Assembly: GCF_947507565.1 (NCBI RefSeq)
Contig: NC_089194.1
Location: 310,001-374,000 of the forward strand
Direction of reading: 5' to 3'
DNA: 64,000 bases
Source: Oscarella lobularis
Taxonomy: Eukaryota; Porifera; Homoscleromorpha; Homosclerophorida; Oscarellidae
Both the position numbers and the translations under genes were made by a program. Numbering within the stretch: position 1 is the stretch's first letter; each line of letters starts with the position of its first letter. The notes beneath the pieces are model-generated. The model was not told the origin of the DNA. It saw only the letters and a list, made by a program, of their open reading frames with translations, and searched no databases. Below, in pieces: positions 11,690 through 23,449 of this stretch.

Positions 11690-12608
11690 CCGTACTTCTT
11701 TCGATCAAAGCTTCTTCTCGCATTCATCAATTTTTGAGCAATCGACATTCCAGGTACCGACACATGTTCGGAGCTCGTAAAGACACGGGTTGGGTTCATT
11801 TCGGGCTTGTAGAAGTGGTGGCAAGCAATGTGAAAAACACAGAAGATACGACAGCTACTCCAAATACCTCCAGCAATCAGATTGCCGCTAATTTTCTAGA
11901 CAATGTCAGGTGATCGCGTTCTCGACTTCGGCTGTGGAATTGGAAAAATGCTCGTCGACTTGGCACGTCGAGTTGGCTCAACCGGCTTTGTCGTGGGAAT
12001 CGATCCAGACGAGGATCGAATAAGCGTCGCGCAAACTCGATTCAAGGGTCACACGCACGCAAACGTCGAAGTCTATCTGGGATCAAATGACGAATCTGAG
12101 GCGTCATCAGTTCAAACCAAGTCATGCACTGGATTTACCGGGAAGAACATTAGAATATCTTGAGAAGAATCTACGGACAGCTAAAGCCGGGAGGACGGTC
12201 GGGGTTCACGACAATACGATACGATCGATACGCTCGCGACTTATCAGTGACTCAGTACGAAAATTCGTACGACGATTTCCTATCCGCTATCGGTTGGGCT
12301 TTACAGCCTTTGTCTAATTCGGAAAAAAACTTCTCAAGGACGAGGGCATCGAAATCGTTTTTAGCGTTCAAGAGGAAAGGGAATATTTGCTTCCCAACTA
12401 TGAAGCTTGGCTGACGTGGTGGGAGGCGACGAGCCTTGGTTGCTTTAGCGCTGCTCGCGTGATCGAAGACAAGGAAGGAGATTACGAGACTCCTAAAGAA
12501 ATTGGGTGGAAAAAGGACGAGTCCATTCCTTCGAACGCTATCCACGTCGACGTGATAGCGATCAAAGCCTCTGAACTTCTCGTCGATACACAATTGCTTG
12601 TCAGCTGA
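11690..12608 (+). pseudogene. SAM-dependent methyltransferase relic
   Basis: The glycine-rich SAM-binding motif VLDFGCGIGKMLVDLARR is followed by GFVVGIDPDEDRISVAQ, a classic Rossmann-type class I methyltransferase start. Downstream motifs are in other frames: ILRRIYGQLKPGGR, then GFTTIRYDRYARDLS, then LPNYEAWLTWWE and YETPKEIGWKKDES, ending at a TGA near 12608. Joining these needs at least three frame changes with no good splice sites, so I read it as a broken gene rather than exons. An AATAAA lies at 12657-12662. The upstream frame AANFLDNV also fits the family but is offset by one base. Confidence 0.65.
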
Positions 12609-12656
12609 AGACCGCTGAATCTAGTAGAAAAATTCCGGTCGTGCCTGTTGGGTAAA

Positions 12657-12662
12657 ATAAAC
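12657..12662 (+). promoter_or_regulatory. AATAAA polyadenylation signal candidate
   Basis: It lies about 50 bp after the last stop of the methyltransferase relic, in AT-rich sequence suited to 3' end formation. It was probably the ancestral poly(A) signal of that gene. Confidence 0.4.
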
Positions 12663-12949
12663 AATATTTATTACGTACGTGTGCCTCGTTCAGTGTAAAG
12701 ACGTTCATTTCACTGTAGTACTACGCTAAAAAGAGAGAAAGGAAGCGAAGAGATGAAAGACACTGCTGATAAACAAGGCAAGCTGACTTTGTATGTCAGC
12801 CTTCCTGAATATACTTCGATGCGATCATTCTATAGGAAACGCTTGATTGGTTTCACCAAGGAAGGAACTTAGTAAACATATACAGTACCGTTCTCGCGCC
12901 TCGTTCGATAGAAAACGCTGGAAGCCGACCAATATACGGGAGGTCCAGA

Positions 12950-13110
12950 AGAAAACGGCGTCAATTGCTCCTTCGAGACGGACTTACACCCTTTTCTCCG
13001 CTTAAACAGCGAGAGAAACGGAGTGAGAACGCATTAGATCGCCGATAACACCGACGATTGCCGCGATGGGAGCGGATTCGGACGTGATCGGTTGAACTGT
13101 TGATATCCCG
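12950..13110 (+). pseudogene. broken copy of an unknown protein also found at 47740-48129
   Basis: Translation gives CSFETDLHPF, LRLNSERNGVRTH, a stop, then IADNTDDCRDGSGFGRDRLN. It aligns residue by residue with the minus-strand frame at 47740-48129 (CSFEKALHLF, RRFNGERNRLRTH, SNAQNTDDCRDGTGFGRE). The copies are in opposite orientations about 35 kb apart. The DNA also matches ('caccgacgattgccgcgatg'). Family unknown; the in-frame TAG marks this copy as decayed. Confidence 0.55.
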
Positions 13111-13198
13111 GATACAAGCAATGAAATGACCGGCTTTTGATCATTTCAATTCCTTTTTCGCCGCCTCAGGCGATGCATTCAAGTTCTACAGTGCGAAA

Positions 13199-13265
13199 GC
13201 GTTCATTGAAAGCCGAAAACCGTTCATTGAAAGCCGAAAACCGTTCATTGAAAGCCGAAAACCGC
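13199..13265 (+). repeat. three perfect 21-bp tandem repeats
   Basis: The unit 'ttcattgaaagccgaaaacc' (plus g) occurs three times head to tail. In frame it encodes the heptad SLKAENR repeated, which could be coiled coil, inside a 72-codon open frame (13137-13355). No flanking support for a gene was found. Confidence 0.85.
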
Positions 13266-13498
13266 CAGTCGCTTCGCTATTTCTTCAGCGAACTCAATCG
13301 CTCGACCGAAACCATCGACTTAGCGGCGAGTAACTCCGTCTCGGATGTATTTTAGTGCAGTAAAATGCTATACGAGCTGAGCGTCACGGTAAGGTTCTCG
13401 AGAGCGTGAAGGTAGAGAGACGTATTTATCATTCTCTTTCTTCGTTTGTAGAACTCGGAACGTCGAATTCATCTAGGCCAAGTGAAGCGCACAGTGAC

Positions 13499-13695
13499 GT
13501 ATACAGGCACCGCAGTGAATTTGTCATGCAGACCCTCTGCACTATTTATTGGATGGCTCTCGTGAGGTGAGCTAAAGGCTTTTTCAGTGTTTGCACAGAA
13601 AAGCTCCGATAATGAATAAGAATAGTCAGAGGCTCGAAACTGAAGAAAGCTGAATTTCCAGCAGCTATCGCTAAATTTTGTAAGAGCAATTGTGT
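13499..13695 (+). pseudogene. fragment of the PARP14-like gene's KH-like module
   Basis: The frame reads YRHRSEFVMQTLCTIYW, then after stops and frame changes RIVRGSKLKKAEFP and AIAKFCK. This matches the end of the third exon of the PARP14-like gene at 38460-38660 (YRHPSDFVMQALCTTYW, RIFSGSVLKKSDFP, ASAKFCK). DNA words such as 'tttgtcatgcag' are shared. It is a short dead piece of a paralogue some 25 kb upstream of the intact gene. Confidence 0.7.
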
Positions 13696-14099
13696 GTGGT
13701 GCAAGGCGCATTACGGGTACTACTAGACACGGCTATCGGCTTGTTAATTAAAGGCCATTTGCAATCGAGAGCAATACCGAGTGAGGTAGAGCCTTGTGCG
13801 AGTTGACCCACAGAGAGTGTCGCTGCGGTATATTCTTTCTTCGCGCGAGCACCGGGTGAAAAATCGACATGCTGGTTGAACGATCTTCTGAGTAAACAGG
13901 CTAATAACGTCACGTGACTATCAAAAGCTCCGTCTTCTCTTACTAGGTTCTTAGCGGAGAATTGGGCGACGGTGTCATTAAAACCGGTTGCGCGACTCAA
14001 GGCGTGCCAAGCATTGTGCGCCGTAAATCTAGCTAGCATTCTTGTTGGACGTCAGGGTACAGGTCCTCAGAGTAAACACGCTAATTACGTTACGCGGTT

Positions 14100-14833
14100 A
14101 CGAAGAGGTCGAATGTCTCGTCTGCACTCGACTCCACCATCCCAATATAATGACCGTATGTGGAGCGGTAATGGCCGAGGGATTTCCTCTTGAAATGATT
14201 ATGGAACTACTCGAGGGATCGGTCATTACAGCCGCTCACGCTTCCGGGTCTTATTTGACAATTTACGAGCAGTTATGTATTGCCATGGGTCTGTCGTCAG
14301 GAATAGCTTATCTTCATCTGAGTCGCCCCAGTCCCTACATCCATGGAGACATTCGCCCGTCTAATATTCTTGTCGCAAAAGACTTGAAAGTGAAAGTGGG
14401 GGATTTGGGAGCGGCTCGTCTTATACAGAGTTCTCTCTCTGCTGGCCCACTCAGTCCACCTTATCTCGCTCCAGAAAGATCGCCACGTTCTAACGGCTCT
14501 GCCGCTAAGAGCACGTTAAGCAGTGACGTGTACAGCGTGGGCGTGTCTGCAATTGAATTATTCACTGGTGAGGGTCCTGTTTCCGAAGCGAGGCAGACTC
14601 AATTAGAATCCCTCAGTCATCGTCCTAGTATATTGATGCTCTGCTATCGCTTGATTGCTGTTGACCCAGCCAATCGACCCTCAGCGCAATCATGTTTTGA
14701 TTCGCTCCAAACTGAGTTTAAAGATTACCAGAGTCGCCTTGCAAATCTAGGGATTGTCGCATCAAGCCGAATGGTAAAAGGTGTGTTTGAGGGAGACAGC
14801 CACAAAGTCGTGTTTCCATTTGCCTCTTATTAG
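14100..14833 (+). CDS. truncated protein kinase, N-lobe missing
   Basis: Open frame of about 240 codons covering the kinase from the region before LHHPNIMTVCG to the end. The catalytic loop is HGDIRPSN (Asp kept, Arg of HRD replaced by Gly), the metal loop is DLGAAR instead of DFG, then PPYLAPE, DVYSVGV and the NRPS motif near the end. There is no glycine-rich loop or VAIK lysine; the PARP-like fragment lies upstream instead. It is closest to the ankyrin/coiled-coil kinase at 44039-47151, which shares HGDIR, DLGAAR and RMVKG. Either a decayed copy without ATP-binding lobe or a gene whose 5' exons were lost. Confidence 0.6.
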
Positions 14834-15841
14834 TCTAGAGTTTTATTACTTTGCTTTGCTTCTTTTGTTGATTTGATTTTTGAGTGCTGCTTTTAAACTG
14901 TTTTCTTTGGGACTTCTATTTGAGGAATTTTCTGTAATAATATAAAATTCATTTTTCAAAGGAGTATAACTACTTAGGGTTAGGTGATCATATACGCCTT
15001 TGGAGAGAAAAGGAGTGAAAATTAATTCTAACCACAGTAGGCTTTAGGTATGTGGGCGTGGTTAGCAAAAATTATATTGCTTCAATCGATCAGTACAAAG
15101 AGGTATTTGCATTCTGTGCTGTTAGCTATAAACGTTAACTTATACGATATACAATATGGTAATATTCAGATTAAAACAGATGAATAACTTTGATACTTCG
15201 AAAAATTTTTAGGCGTATTTGGGCCCACCCATCCACCCACAAATTAAGCCACTTCCTCCTTGAAATCGTATTTGTTCTTCGAATTATGAGAAATAAGTGA
15301 AAAATTAGAAAATTGAATATAGAAAAAATGCGCCTGTCCCACTTAATAGCTGTTTGCGACGTCAATTTGATGCTCTTCTGCATATGTTGTCCTGCTGAAA
15401 GGCCTCGATCAAGAACGCGCTCTCCTTAATTAATTAAAGCGATCATTCAAATGATACATCTGCAATTTATGCATGCATAGATAGATCTGTAGGAAAGCAC
15501 AGAATTATAGGGCGTTCCCAAATTGATTCACAGTACCGTAACTAGTCAGCGTCACTGCAAAGAAACCCTTCGACCAACAGCGACGCGATTTGCACCATTG
15601 AAGAAAAGCCTGAAGTATTTTTAGAAAAAAGCTAAAAAATGTAAAATTAACAAGGATGTAGGCGTTTCATGGTCAAGTTATACGTATATAGATGGTGTTT
15701 CTATCCCTGCATCCAGCATCAAGTCAGAGGACGCGCCTTCATACGGGCGTGTTTCTGAGGAAGCCACGTGCTTTTTCGAGGTCTGCAAAGCCAGCGAAAT
15801 AAGGAGCATTGCAGCATTGCTCTTAGACTTTACTCACGGCG
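14834..15841. other. intergenic, promoter side of the topoisomerase II paralogue
   Basis: AT-rich, with no coding frame of recognisable family and no obvious repeat structure. It should contain the promoter of the downstream gene; no specific element could be pinned down. Confidence 0.4.
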
Positions 15842-18800
15842 ATGGAGAAACCTTTGCAGGTAGAGAGAAAACCGATCGCGAATCGCGGGCGCTTTCCTTC
15901 GCGTACACGCTCTTCTCTAAAATCGTGACTACGCGCCTCTTTCTCGCGCTTCCTCTGGATCGAAATCGTCTGCACGATTATCTCCGGGATTTGGAGAGGT
16001 CGACTTCACCGGGGTCCCTTTATAGGCTCCTACTGACGAAACATCGACCCGACTTTCCCTATCCCTCGAAACGAACAAAACGAAGATTGAGAAGATTCTT
16101 AACCGACCCGATACGTACATTGGTTCAATGAAATATGGTAGAGAATACAAAGTCGAATACTATGAAGACAAATATTAATTTTTTGTATTAGTGACTCAAA
16201 ACATGTGGGTTCATACTTATGGGAGGTGCGGTGCGGATGCCATCGTGAAAAGACCTGTGACGTTCGTGCCGGGCCTCTATAAGATTATTGACGAAATCGT
16301 CACAAACGCTGTCTTGAACAAACGAGGCGATCCGTCCATGGAAAGACTCGATATAGACATTGACGGGTGAAGAGTAATTAGAAACAATTAATATTGATTA
16401 TATTATTTTCACAGGGAGAAAAATGTTATTCGAGTGCGGAATGACGGAAAGGGAGTCGCCGTTGAAGATACGGATACGGGATTGAAGCTGTGCAGCATTT
16501 TCTCAAAGAGCTTTACCGTCGAGACGACGTGTGAAGAATCGGGAATGATATTTAAACAAGTACAATAATTACTATTATCACTAATTAATTTTTAAGTGTA
16601 TTACTCTCTTAGACTTGGGGTGATAACGCGCGTTTTTCCGACGAGCCTCAACTGACGTCTTTCACCGGAAGAGATTACACGTGCATCACGTTCGCGCCTG
16701 ATTTAGCGCGATTCAATATGGAAAAACTCGACGGAGACATCGTCGCTTTGTTAAGAAGACGTGCCCATGATGTTGCTGGCTCATTGCGTGGCGTCAAAGT
16801 CTATTTCAACAAAAGGAAGATACCTGTAAGCTTATATATTTGTTAATTAAGCATTAAATGTAATCTTTTATTTTTGAGATTTGTTCTTTTCGCGAGTACG
16901 TCGAATGTTATCTGAAAAGTACAGAGGATGAATTTGCGGGAAAAGAGGGACCTTCAGGAAAGGACGTCAAGCGATTCGTTCACTCTCGAGTTGGAGAAGA
17001 CTGGGAAGTCTGCGTTGCGGCGAGTGCAAGTGGATTTCAACAAGTCAGCTTTGTCAATAGTATTGCAACAACCAGGGTCAAAAGATTAATTTTTATTTAA
17101 AGTAATGGTTTAATTTATTTAATTAAATTAGGGAGGTACTCACGTTGAGTATTTGACCCGGAAGTTGGTCAATAAGGTCGCAACGGCGATGAAGCACAAG
17201 ATCACGGGCGGCATGGAACATGATCGAGTCAAATCGCGTATCTGGATCTTTGCAAATTGTTTCGTCGAAAATCCTACGTTTGATAGTCCGACGAAAGAGA
17301 ATATGACGCTTCCGGCAACGAGTTTCGGCTCATCGTGCAGCACATTCGATGAAGATTTTGTGAAGAAAGTCGTCGATCTAATTGTTCAATTGCCAGATGT
17401 CAATTCACAGGTAAATCAATTGATATTTCGTATTTCTACGATTGAGCTCTTCGCTTTTCGAAGGCTGATCTTTGTCGTAACGTTGCCGCCACGACGAAGC
17501 AGACCAAGCGGAAGGAGATTTCCGCTGTGGCCGACGCGAGCTCCCCTGGAGAAAACGAAACCAGCACTCTTATTCTAACCGATAGAAACTCGGGAAATGC
17601 TTTGGCCTTGAGTGGGCTCAGCGTCGTCGGTCGCAAACACTTCGGCATCTATCATATTAGTGAGAAAATGCCCAACGTCTTCGAGGCAACTGACGCGCAG
17701 GTTAAGAATAAATTCAATTAATTTAATAGTTTTTTTGAACGTTTGGTCTCTAGATTGAGGACGATGCCGAGATCAAGAAGATCGTCGAGATTGTCGGTCT
17801 CGAGCATGACAGAGATTACAGCTCCGTTACTGATCTGGAAGCGCTTCGTTACCGTCGTCTCATGATTATGACTGATCAGGATGAAGACGGAACAAACATG
17901 AAAGGAATTCTCATCAGATTCCTTCATTATAAGTGGCCTCTTCTGCTTCAACTTCCTTTTCTCGAGCAATTCATCACTCCCAGAGTCAAAGTACCCACAC
18001 TTTTAATAATAAATTTTTTCAGGCTATAATCATTTTAAGGTTTTCAATGGGCCGAATGAGAAGACATTCTATTCGCTTTCCAAGTTTTACGAGTGGAAAG
18101 CGAAGACCCTTGATTCGAAATCGTGGCGTGTCAAGTACTACAAAGGATTGGGAACGAGCACGCCGAAAGAGGCCAAAGAATATTTTCAAGATTTGGAGAG
18201 ACATCGGGTTAAGTTCTCGTTTTCAGGATCACGTGACGAAGCAGCAATTACATTGGTAATTCTCTAATAATTGTTTGCAGTCCAAGGTCTTGCTAGCTCC
18301 TTTCTTCAAAGGCTTTTGCTAAGGATAACGTTGCTTGGCAAAAACTTTGGATTAATGACTGGCTGGCTCAACTGAAGAAGAAACGTCAAGTTGGAGAAAA
18401 CGAGGTATGGAGGGCATGAGGGAAATGTGGTACCTTTGCACAGTAGATTGGTTTAGTCGTTTTGTCACGGGCGTGAAGTCGACCAATTGACGTTCAGCGA
18501 TTTTGTGAACAACGAACTTGTGCAGCTCGCGAACGCTGATACTGAAAGATTCATTCCTTCGTTAGCTGACGGTGCATTTCAGTTTATTTGTAGAAATAAA
18601 TGTTTAATGAATTATTACAGGACTCAAGCCTTGTCAGAGAAAGGTCATTTTCACTTGTTTCAAGAGGAAGGACATAGACGTATTGAACGTGTCTCAGTTG
18701 GCTTGTTCTGTGGCCGATCTCACCGCCTATCATGACAGCAGTGTAAGCGCTTATCCTTTCCTAGTTGTTATACTGGTATACCTATAAAATTTCTTCATTA

Positions 18801-21387
18801 CGTGTAAGTTCCTTTTTCTTTTGAGACTGTAGAAACTCCATTATAGATAAGTCGTTTCTCCATTTCGTATCCATTATAGATAAGTCGTTTCCATTTCGTA
18901 CTTCTCTTACGTTTCTTTGTTTTCCTTTATAGACGAGTCTCGAGAACGCGATTATTGGTCTCGCTCAGAACTTCGTCGGCAGTAACAACATCAATCTCCT
19001 CGAGCCGATCGGTCAATTTGGCACGCGTCTTCGCGGTGGCAAAGATGCGGCTAGTTCGCGATACATTTTCACCGCTCTCAGCCCACTTGCTCGTCTTATC
19101 ATATCTCCTCTTGACAACCCGAACCTCACGTATCTTCGTGACGACAACTTGCGCATCGAACCCGAGTGCTATTACCCTGTTCTTCCTCTGGTTCTCGTCA
19201 ACGGATCAGAGGGAATCGGAAGGAAATTCAGTAGCTTTGTTCCCCATTACGACGTTCGCGAAATCGTCGCGAATATTCAGCGAATGCTCGACGGCCTCGA
19301 GCCGGTTGCCATGGCACCGTCCTATAAGGGTTTCACCGGCACTATTCGTCAGGACGACAAGCACCATTTCGTGAGTTTTGGAAAGATCGCTCGTCTCGAC
19401 GACACGCATTTGGAAATCACGGAACTTCCAATCGGAACGTGGACGCATGTATATAAAGAGGAAGTGCTGGAGCGCATGCTGTGCGGTTCGAACATGATTG
19501 AACAACTTATTAGGTAAAGTGAGCGCTATATCGACGAGGGTTTTAGTGTGTTTCTTCTGTTCTTACAGTGATTATACTGAGGATCAAAAGGATACGTCTG
19601 TTCGGTTTGTCGTCACTATGACCAAAGCTAACATGGATACCTGTGAGAAGACGGGGTTCCACGACACGTTCCAGTTGGAGTCGTCACTGGCGACAAACAA
19701 TCTTGTAAGGTTTCGATGCTTGTGATTGGAAGTGATTGAAGTAGGTTATGGGTATTTTTTAGGTTTTGTTTGATAGTAAGGGATGTTTGAAGAAGTATTC
19801 AAACGTTCTTGAAATTCTGAAGGAGTTTTTTGATTTGCGTCTGGAGCGATATGCGATGAGAAAGAGGTGGCTCCAAAGGCAGCTAAAGGCTGAAGTCGAA
19901 AAGCTGACGAACCAGGCACGTTTTATCGACAAGAAGTCCAAAGGAAAAGTCATTGTTGGTACGAAAAAATACACGTGCACCTTCAAGCAGTGTCAATGTC
20001 TTTGTAGAAAACATGAAGAGAAGGGAGATAATAGCTTGGTTGAGTGGACGAGGCTACGCCTCCGATCCCGTCGAAGCGTGGAAAGAGACGGTTGTCTCGT
20101 CCACTGAAGCCGATATCGAGGCGGGAGACGAGCATTCGGAGAGGGACGAAGGCCATACAAAGACCGCGCGTGGACTCAACTTCGACTATCTTCTCGGCTT
20201 GTCCCTGACAAAAGAAGGAACAGCCGAGCTTCTTGCAAAGCGAAATGAAAAGGTACGAACAACCAATAGTGGATTAATAGTATTATTATGTGGCACATCA
20301 CTTTCGAGTCCATTCTAGTGCGCCAATTAAACGCACGGTTCCAGTGAAACAACTAACTTCCGCTTGTTATTGAGAAGGGGCGTGTCACTTTGCGACCGAT
20401 TCATACGTTGATAGTCGCGGCTATGTAATAGAATGATGGTCGTGCATTATGATATTTCGCCTCGGTCTATAACTCACGCCCCTCGTGCCCTAAATAACGC
20501 ACGATCATCATTCAATACTTAAGTTGAGCTAAAATGTAGTGACTGTGAGGAATCACTCCGTGCTGCGGCCTGCGGAGAGACTTGTGATTTTAATACAGTT
20601 AATTAGGCGTTCTTCTCGTTAGATGTCTGAATTGAGAATAGTAAGCGAAAAGACTCCAGAGACTATGTGGAAAGACGACTTGGAAAAAGTTCTAGAAGAA
20701 CTGGAGGTAAGTAGCTAAATGAAGAAAGAAGCCACAAATGTTAACTCCTCGACTTTTTCTTTCATAGAAAGTGGAGCAGAACGAGAAACACGTCCGATCG
20801 ATTCCGACAACTCAGCCGTCTTTGGAAGAAGAACCAGGTCTATCAGCCGAGTCGTTGTCCGTCGGAAAGGACTCTGCCACGAAAAGAAAACACGTGGCGA
20901 CGATGGAAGGAAACGATTCCGACGTCGTCTCGGCCGAAGAAGAGAAATCCAAAGCGACAGCGTCAAAGAAGGTAATTTATCAGTGTCCGAATCTCCCTTT
21001 TGGGACGCCTTTGTGTCGAAGGTCAAGGATCGAGCAATAAGGCCGCGAGGACGCCCTCCCAAGAAACTTCCCAGGAGCCGTTACAGTTACTCTGAAAAAG
21101 ACGACACCGACTTCCTGCCTGGGCCGCCGAAGAAGAAAACGGCTTCTTCTAGCGCGGCGAAGAGGAAGGAAACATCTGTACCTGCCTCTGATGTTTATTG
21201 TCGAGTGTCTCCGCCCTCGAAGCGCTCCCGGCGCTTCGCAGAGAAATGGGACGAGAAGGCTTACGATGAAATGGGAAGTAACAACCAGCTAGTGCTCTTC
21301 GAGTTTTCCACAGCGGCCGAAGAAACCGTCACCACGGAAAAGGCTGAGAGCGGAGCGTCGGCGGTGCATGAAGAGTCCAATTTTTGA
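15842..21387 (+). CDS. TOP2-like: DNA topoisomerase II paralogue with altered ATPase and TOPRIM sites
   Basis: Twenty exons join without any frame break into 1323 aa: 15842-15859, 16026-16137, 16192-16366, 16415-16559, 16613-16825, 16879-17076, 17132-17410, 17464-17700, 17754-17990, 18040-18255, 18312-18404, 18457-18571, 18621-18742, 18933-19513, 19569-19704, 19763-19958, 20008-20252, 20623-20706, 20768-20971, 21022-21387. All use GT-AG. The order matches type IIA topoisomerases: ATPase start (RPDTYIGS), transducer, TOPRIM, winged helix, tower, basic C-tail (nuclear). Kept: the DQDEDG metal triad (about 500-505) and the Arg-Tyr of SRYIFT (about 763-764). Lost: about 30 residues holding the GGRNGYGA-type ATP loop (VEDTDTGLKLCS joins directly), the EGDSA motif (now DRNSG, about 420) and the YHHGE motif (now YHDSS). 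Strand passage is doubtful; it may be a non-catalytic paralogue. Confidence 0.88.
18820..18905. repeat. tandem duplication inside intron 13
   Basis: 'ccattatagataagtcgttt' occurs twice about 32 bp apart, followed each time by 'ccatttcgta'. It lies within the intron between exons ending 18742 and starting 18933. Confidence 0.8.
20310..20565. repeat. probable insertion in intron 17, imperfect inverted repeat
   Basis: This intron (20253-20622) is 370 bp whereas most others here are near 50 bp. It contains 'agaatgatggtcgtgcatta' facing 'aacgcacgatcatcattcaa', an imperfect inverted pair about 80 bp apart. The extra length is best explained by a small mobile element. Confidence 0.5.
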
Positions 21388-21677
21388 CGACGAACCTTTT
21401 AACTGATCGAGCGCAATGCTGGGTGAGGTTTTTTTTCGCGGGAAGTACGTAGTAGCGTTCTTCGCGGCTATGTGCGCAGTTCGTAAGGTTTTTTTTTTTT
21501 GTTGCCAGTTCGGCGTTCTAAAACCAAAATTTTTTCAACAGACTATCACGCCGCCGCCCTTTACTGTCTATTATTTATGTGACGGCATATACTCGAGGTT
21601 ATCTGCATGCATACTCTTCGATCATAGGCACTGAGCTTGTATCGTCGTCGAAGCAGCTAGTAGCAGATTTAGGCTGT

Positions 21678-21845
21678 CACTATGGCGCGGGGATTATGCC
21701 AAAAGTATGAAAAGCTTTAGGTTGGACTGATTACATTTGTTTGGGATGAACCAACCCTACTGTTTTCGCGATCCCATCCCAAACTAATGTAGTCAGTCCA
21801 AACTAAAGCATTTCATACTTTTGGCATATTCCACTTGCCATAGTT
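21678..21845. mobile_element. foldback element with about 54-bp arms
   Basis: The left arm starts 'tatgccaaaagtatgaaa' and runs to 'gtttgggatg'. The right arm runs from 'catcccaaactaatgtagtc' to 'tttcatacttttggcata' and is its reverse complement with about five mismatches. Outside the arms 'ctatggc' and 'gccatag' extend the pairing. The loop is about 25 bp. No coding capacity; typical of a palindromic MITE. Confidence 0.75.
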
Positions 21846-23449
21846 ATAGGGCTAGCTCCGTACACCGCGCACCGTATGAAACTTCTACATGACATAAACG
21901 TACTGTTTTTTTGCGCAGCTGCTCTAACCCAGATTTGCCATAACAGAAGCGCTATTCGACGGGAGAGGGCACACTATAGATAAAAGCAAGAAGATAATGA
22001 GTATAGGTGCTACCCAAAGTTTATACATCGTTGAAGAGAAGGCCTAACAAAAAGAGCGGCGAAGGTCGCTAGGACGATCAACCTGAGACACATGTTTTTT
22101 TTGCAAGAGTTTTGTCACGTCGTCGTAAAGGAATCTCCCCTGCGCTTTTATGCCTCTTATATAGGATTGAGCTGCAATTGCGTGTAATAACAAGAGTCGT
22201 CATCCTCACGTCTGCTCTGTGAATAATATTCATGCCATGCACCTGTGTAGGATTTCCTTTGAGACGTACGTCCGTGCCATTATATCCTATGCATGAGACC
22301 ACAGCTGTGGCTACGGAATATTCAACTCAATATGTTCAAGGAAATTAGCTAACGCAGATGCTTTCAGCGATCGAATCGACGATTGTTCTTCCATTGAGAG
22401 TTAGATGACCGCAAAGACTATCAGATCTATGCATGCTTCCGTTTCATTGGGTTGTCTGAGACAGCTTCGATCCTTCCGTCCATCTATATGCATATGAGGT
22501 CAATCCAGCTCGATCACGCACAGACAGAAAAGCACAGTATCGATGTGCGAAGCGACCGAGAGTGGCAGGAAAAGGAAAATGATTTTTAGTTTTTCTGGTA
22601 ACAATGTAGTAAACGCACAACCGGGAACTTCTAATCACGTGTAGGCCGTTTTTTCTTCGCGAATTTGCTCCCTCCAAGTCGTTCAGGACCGCGCAAACCT
22701 ACGTGAATGATCGCGTGTGCCATTTCACTGAACGCCGGTCAACGGATCTGTTTTGTCCGGCCAGTTTCCTCCTTCGCGTAGTCACGAATGAGATTTGCAG
22801 TTGTCTCGATTGCTATAAGTGATCGATGCTGATCGTCGTAGCCTTAGCATGCAGATCGCGGAGGTCCCACCGTAGATTGGAACGAATTCCGCATCGTCTC
22901 GCCATAGCCTTTACGGCATTTGTAAGTTTACTTCGTCATGAAACTCGTTCTCCAACTAGTCTAGCTGAACCTCATTTCAGAAGACACAGTTTCGAGCGGA
23001 CTAGGACACAATGCCAATCGAGAACAACTTTTCCTTCGCCTTGTGAATAGCGAATTTTAACATAAATAAGGTAGGCTTCGCCATGGCGACTCTAGCTCGA
23101 GATCCAATGTCCGCTTAGAAATTAAGCCTTGTAGACTAGATCGATGTTTAAAAGAACGAAAGCGTTCGCCATCTATCGATTGAAGTCATCGTCGCGATAT
23201 CGGCAGTCGGCTTCCTCGGGCGTCGCTCTAAGTGTACGATACGCTTGCCTAAGTTGCGGTGCCTTCGGTAAGCATGCACCTTGACCTGTTTCGTTAACGA
23301 GCCCATACAGCGTACTCAGACACTGGGAATTGTTTTGCTAACAAACCCATACAGCTTACCCAGACACAAGTTGCTTCGCTGAAAGTCCATACAGCGTTGC
23401 TTCGCTATAGACGTCTAGCTGCGCCGCCAAATACTAGGCAAGTCCAACT
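21846..23449. other. intergenic, no gene recognised
   Basis: No convincing coding frame. Around 23290-23410 the word 'cccatacagc' or 'tccatacagc' recurs three times with 'ttgcttcgct' nearby, a loose minisatellite. A stretch at 22820-23050 has splice-like ends and an open frame, but no family resemblance, so it is not called. Confidence 0.4.

Noticed and set aside
13137-13355. 72-codon frame with SLKAENR repeats
   Set aside because: It consists largely of a 21-bp tandem repeat; no splice or family support, so recorded as a repeat only.
20719-20970. Arg-rich frame before the last topoisomerase exon
   Set aside because: The alternative frame (KVEQNEKHVR...) has matching splice sites on both sides and correct phase; the Arg-rich frame is its shadow.
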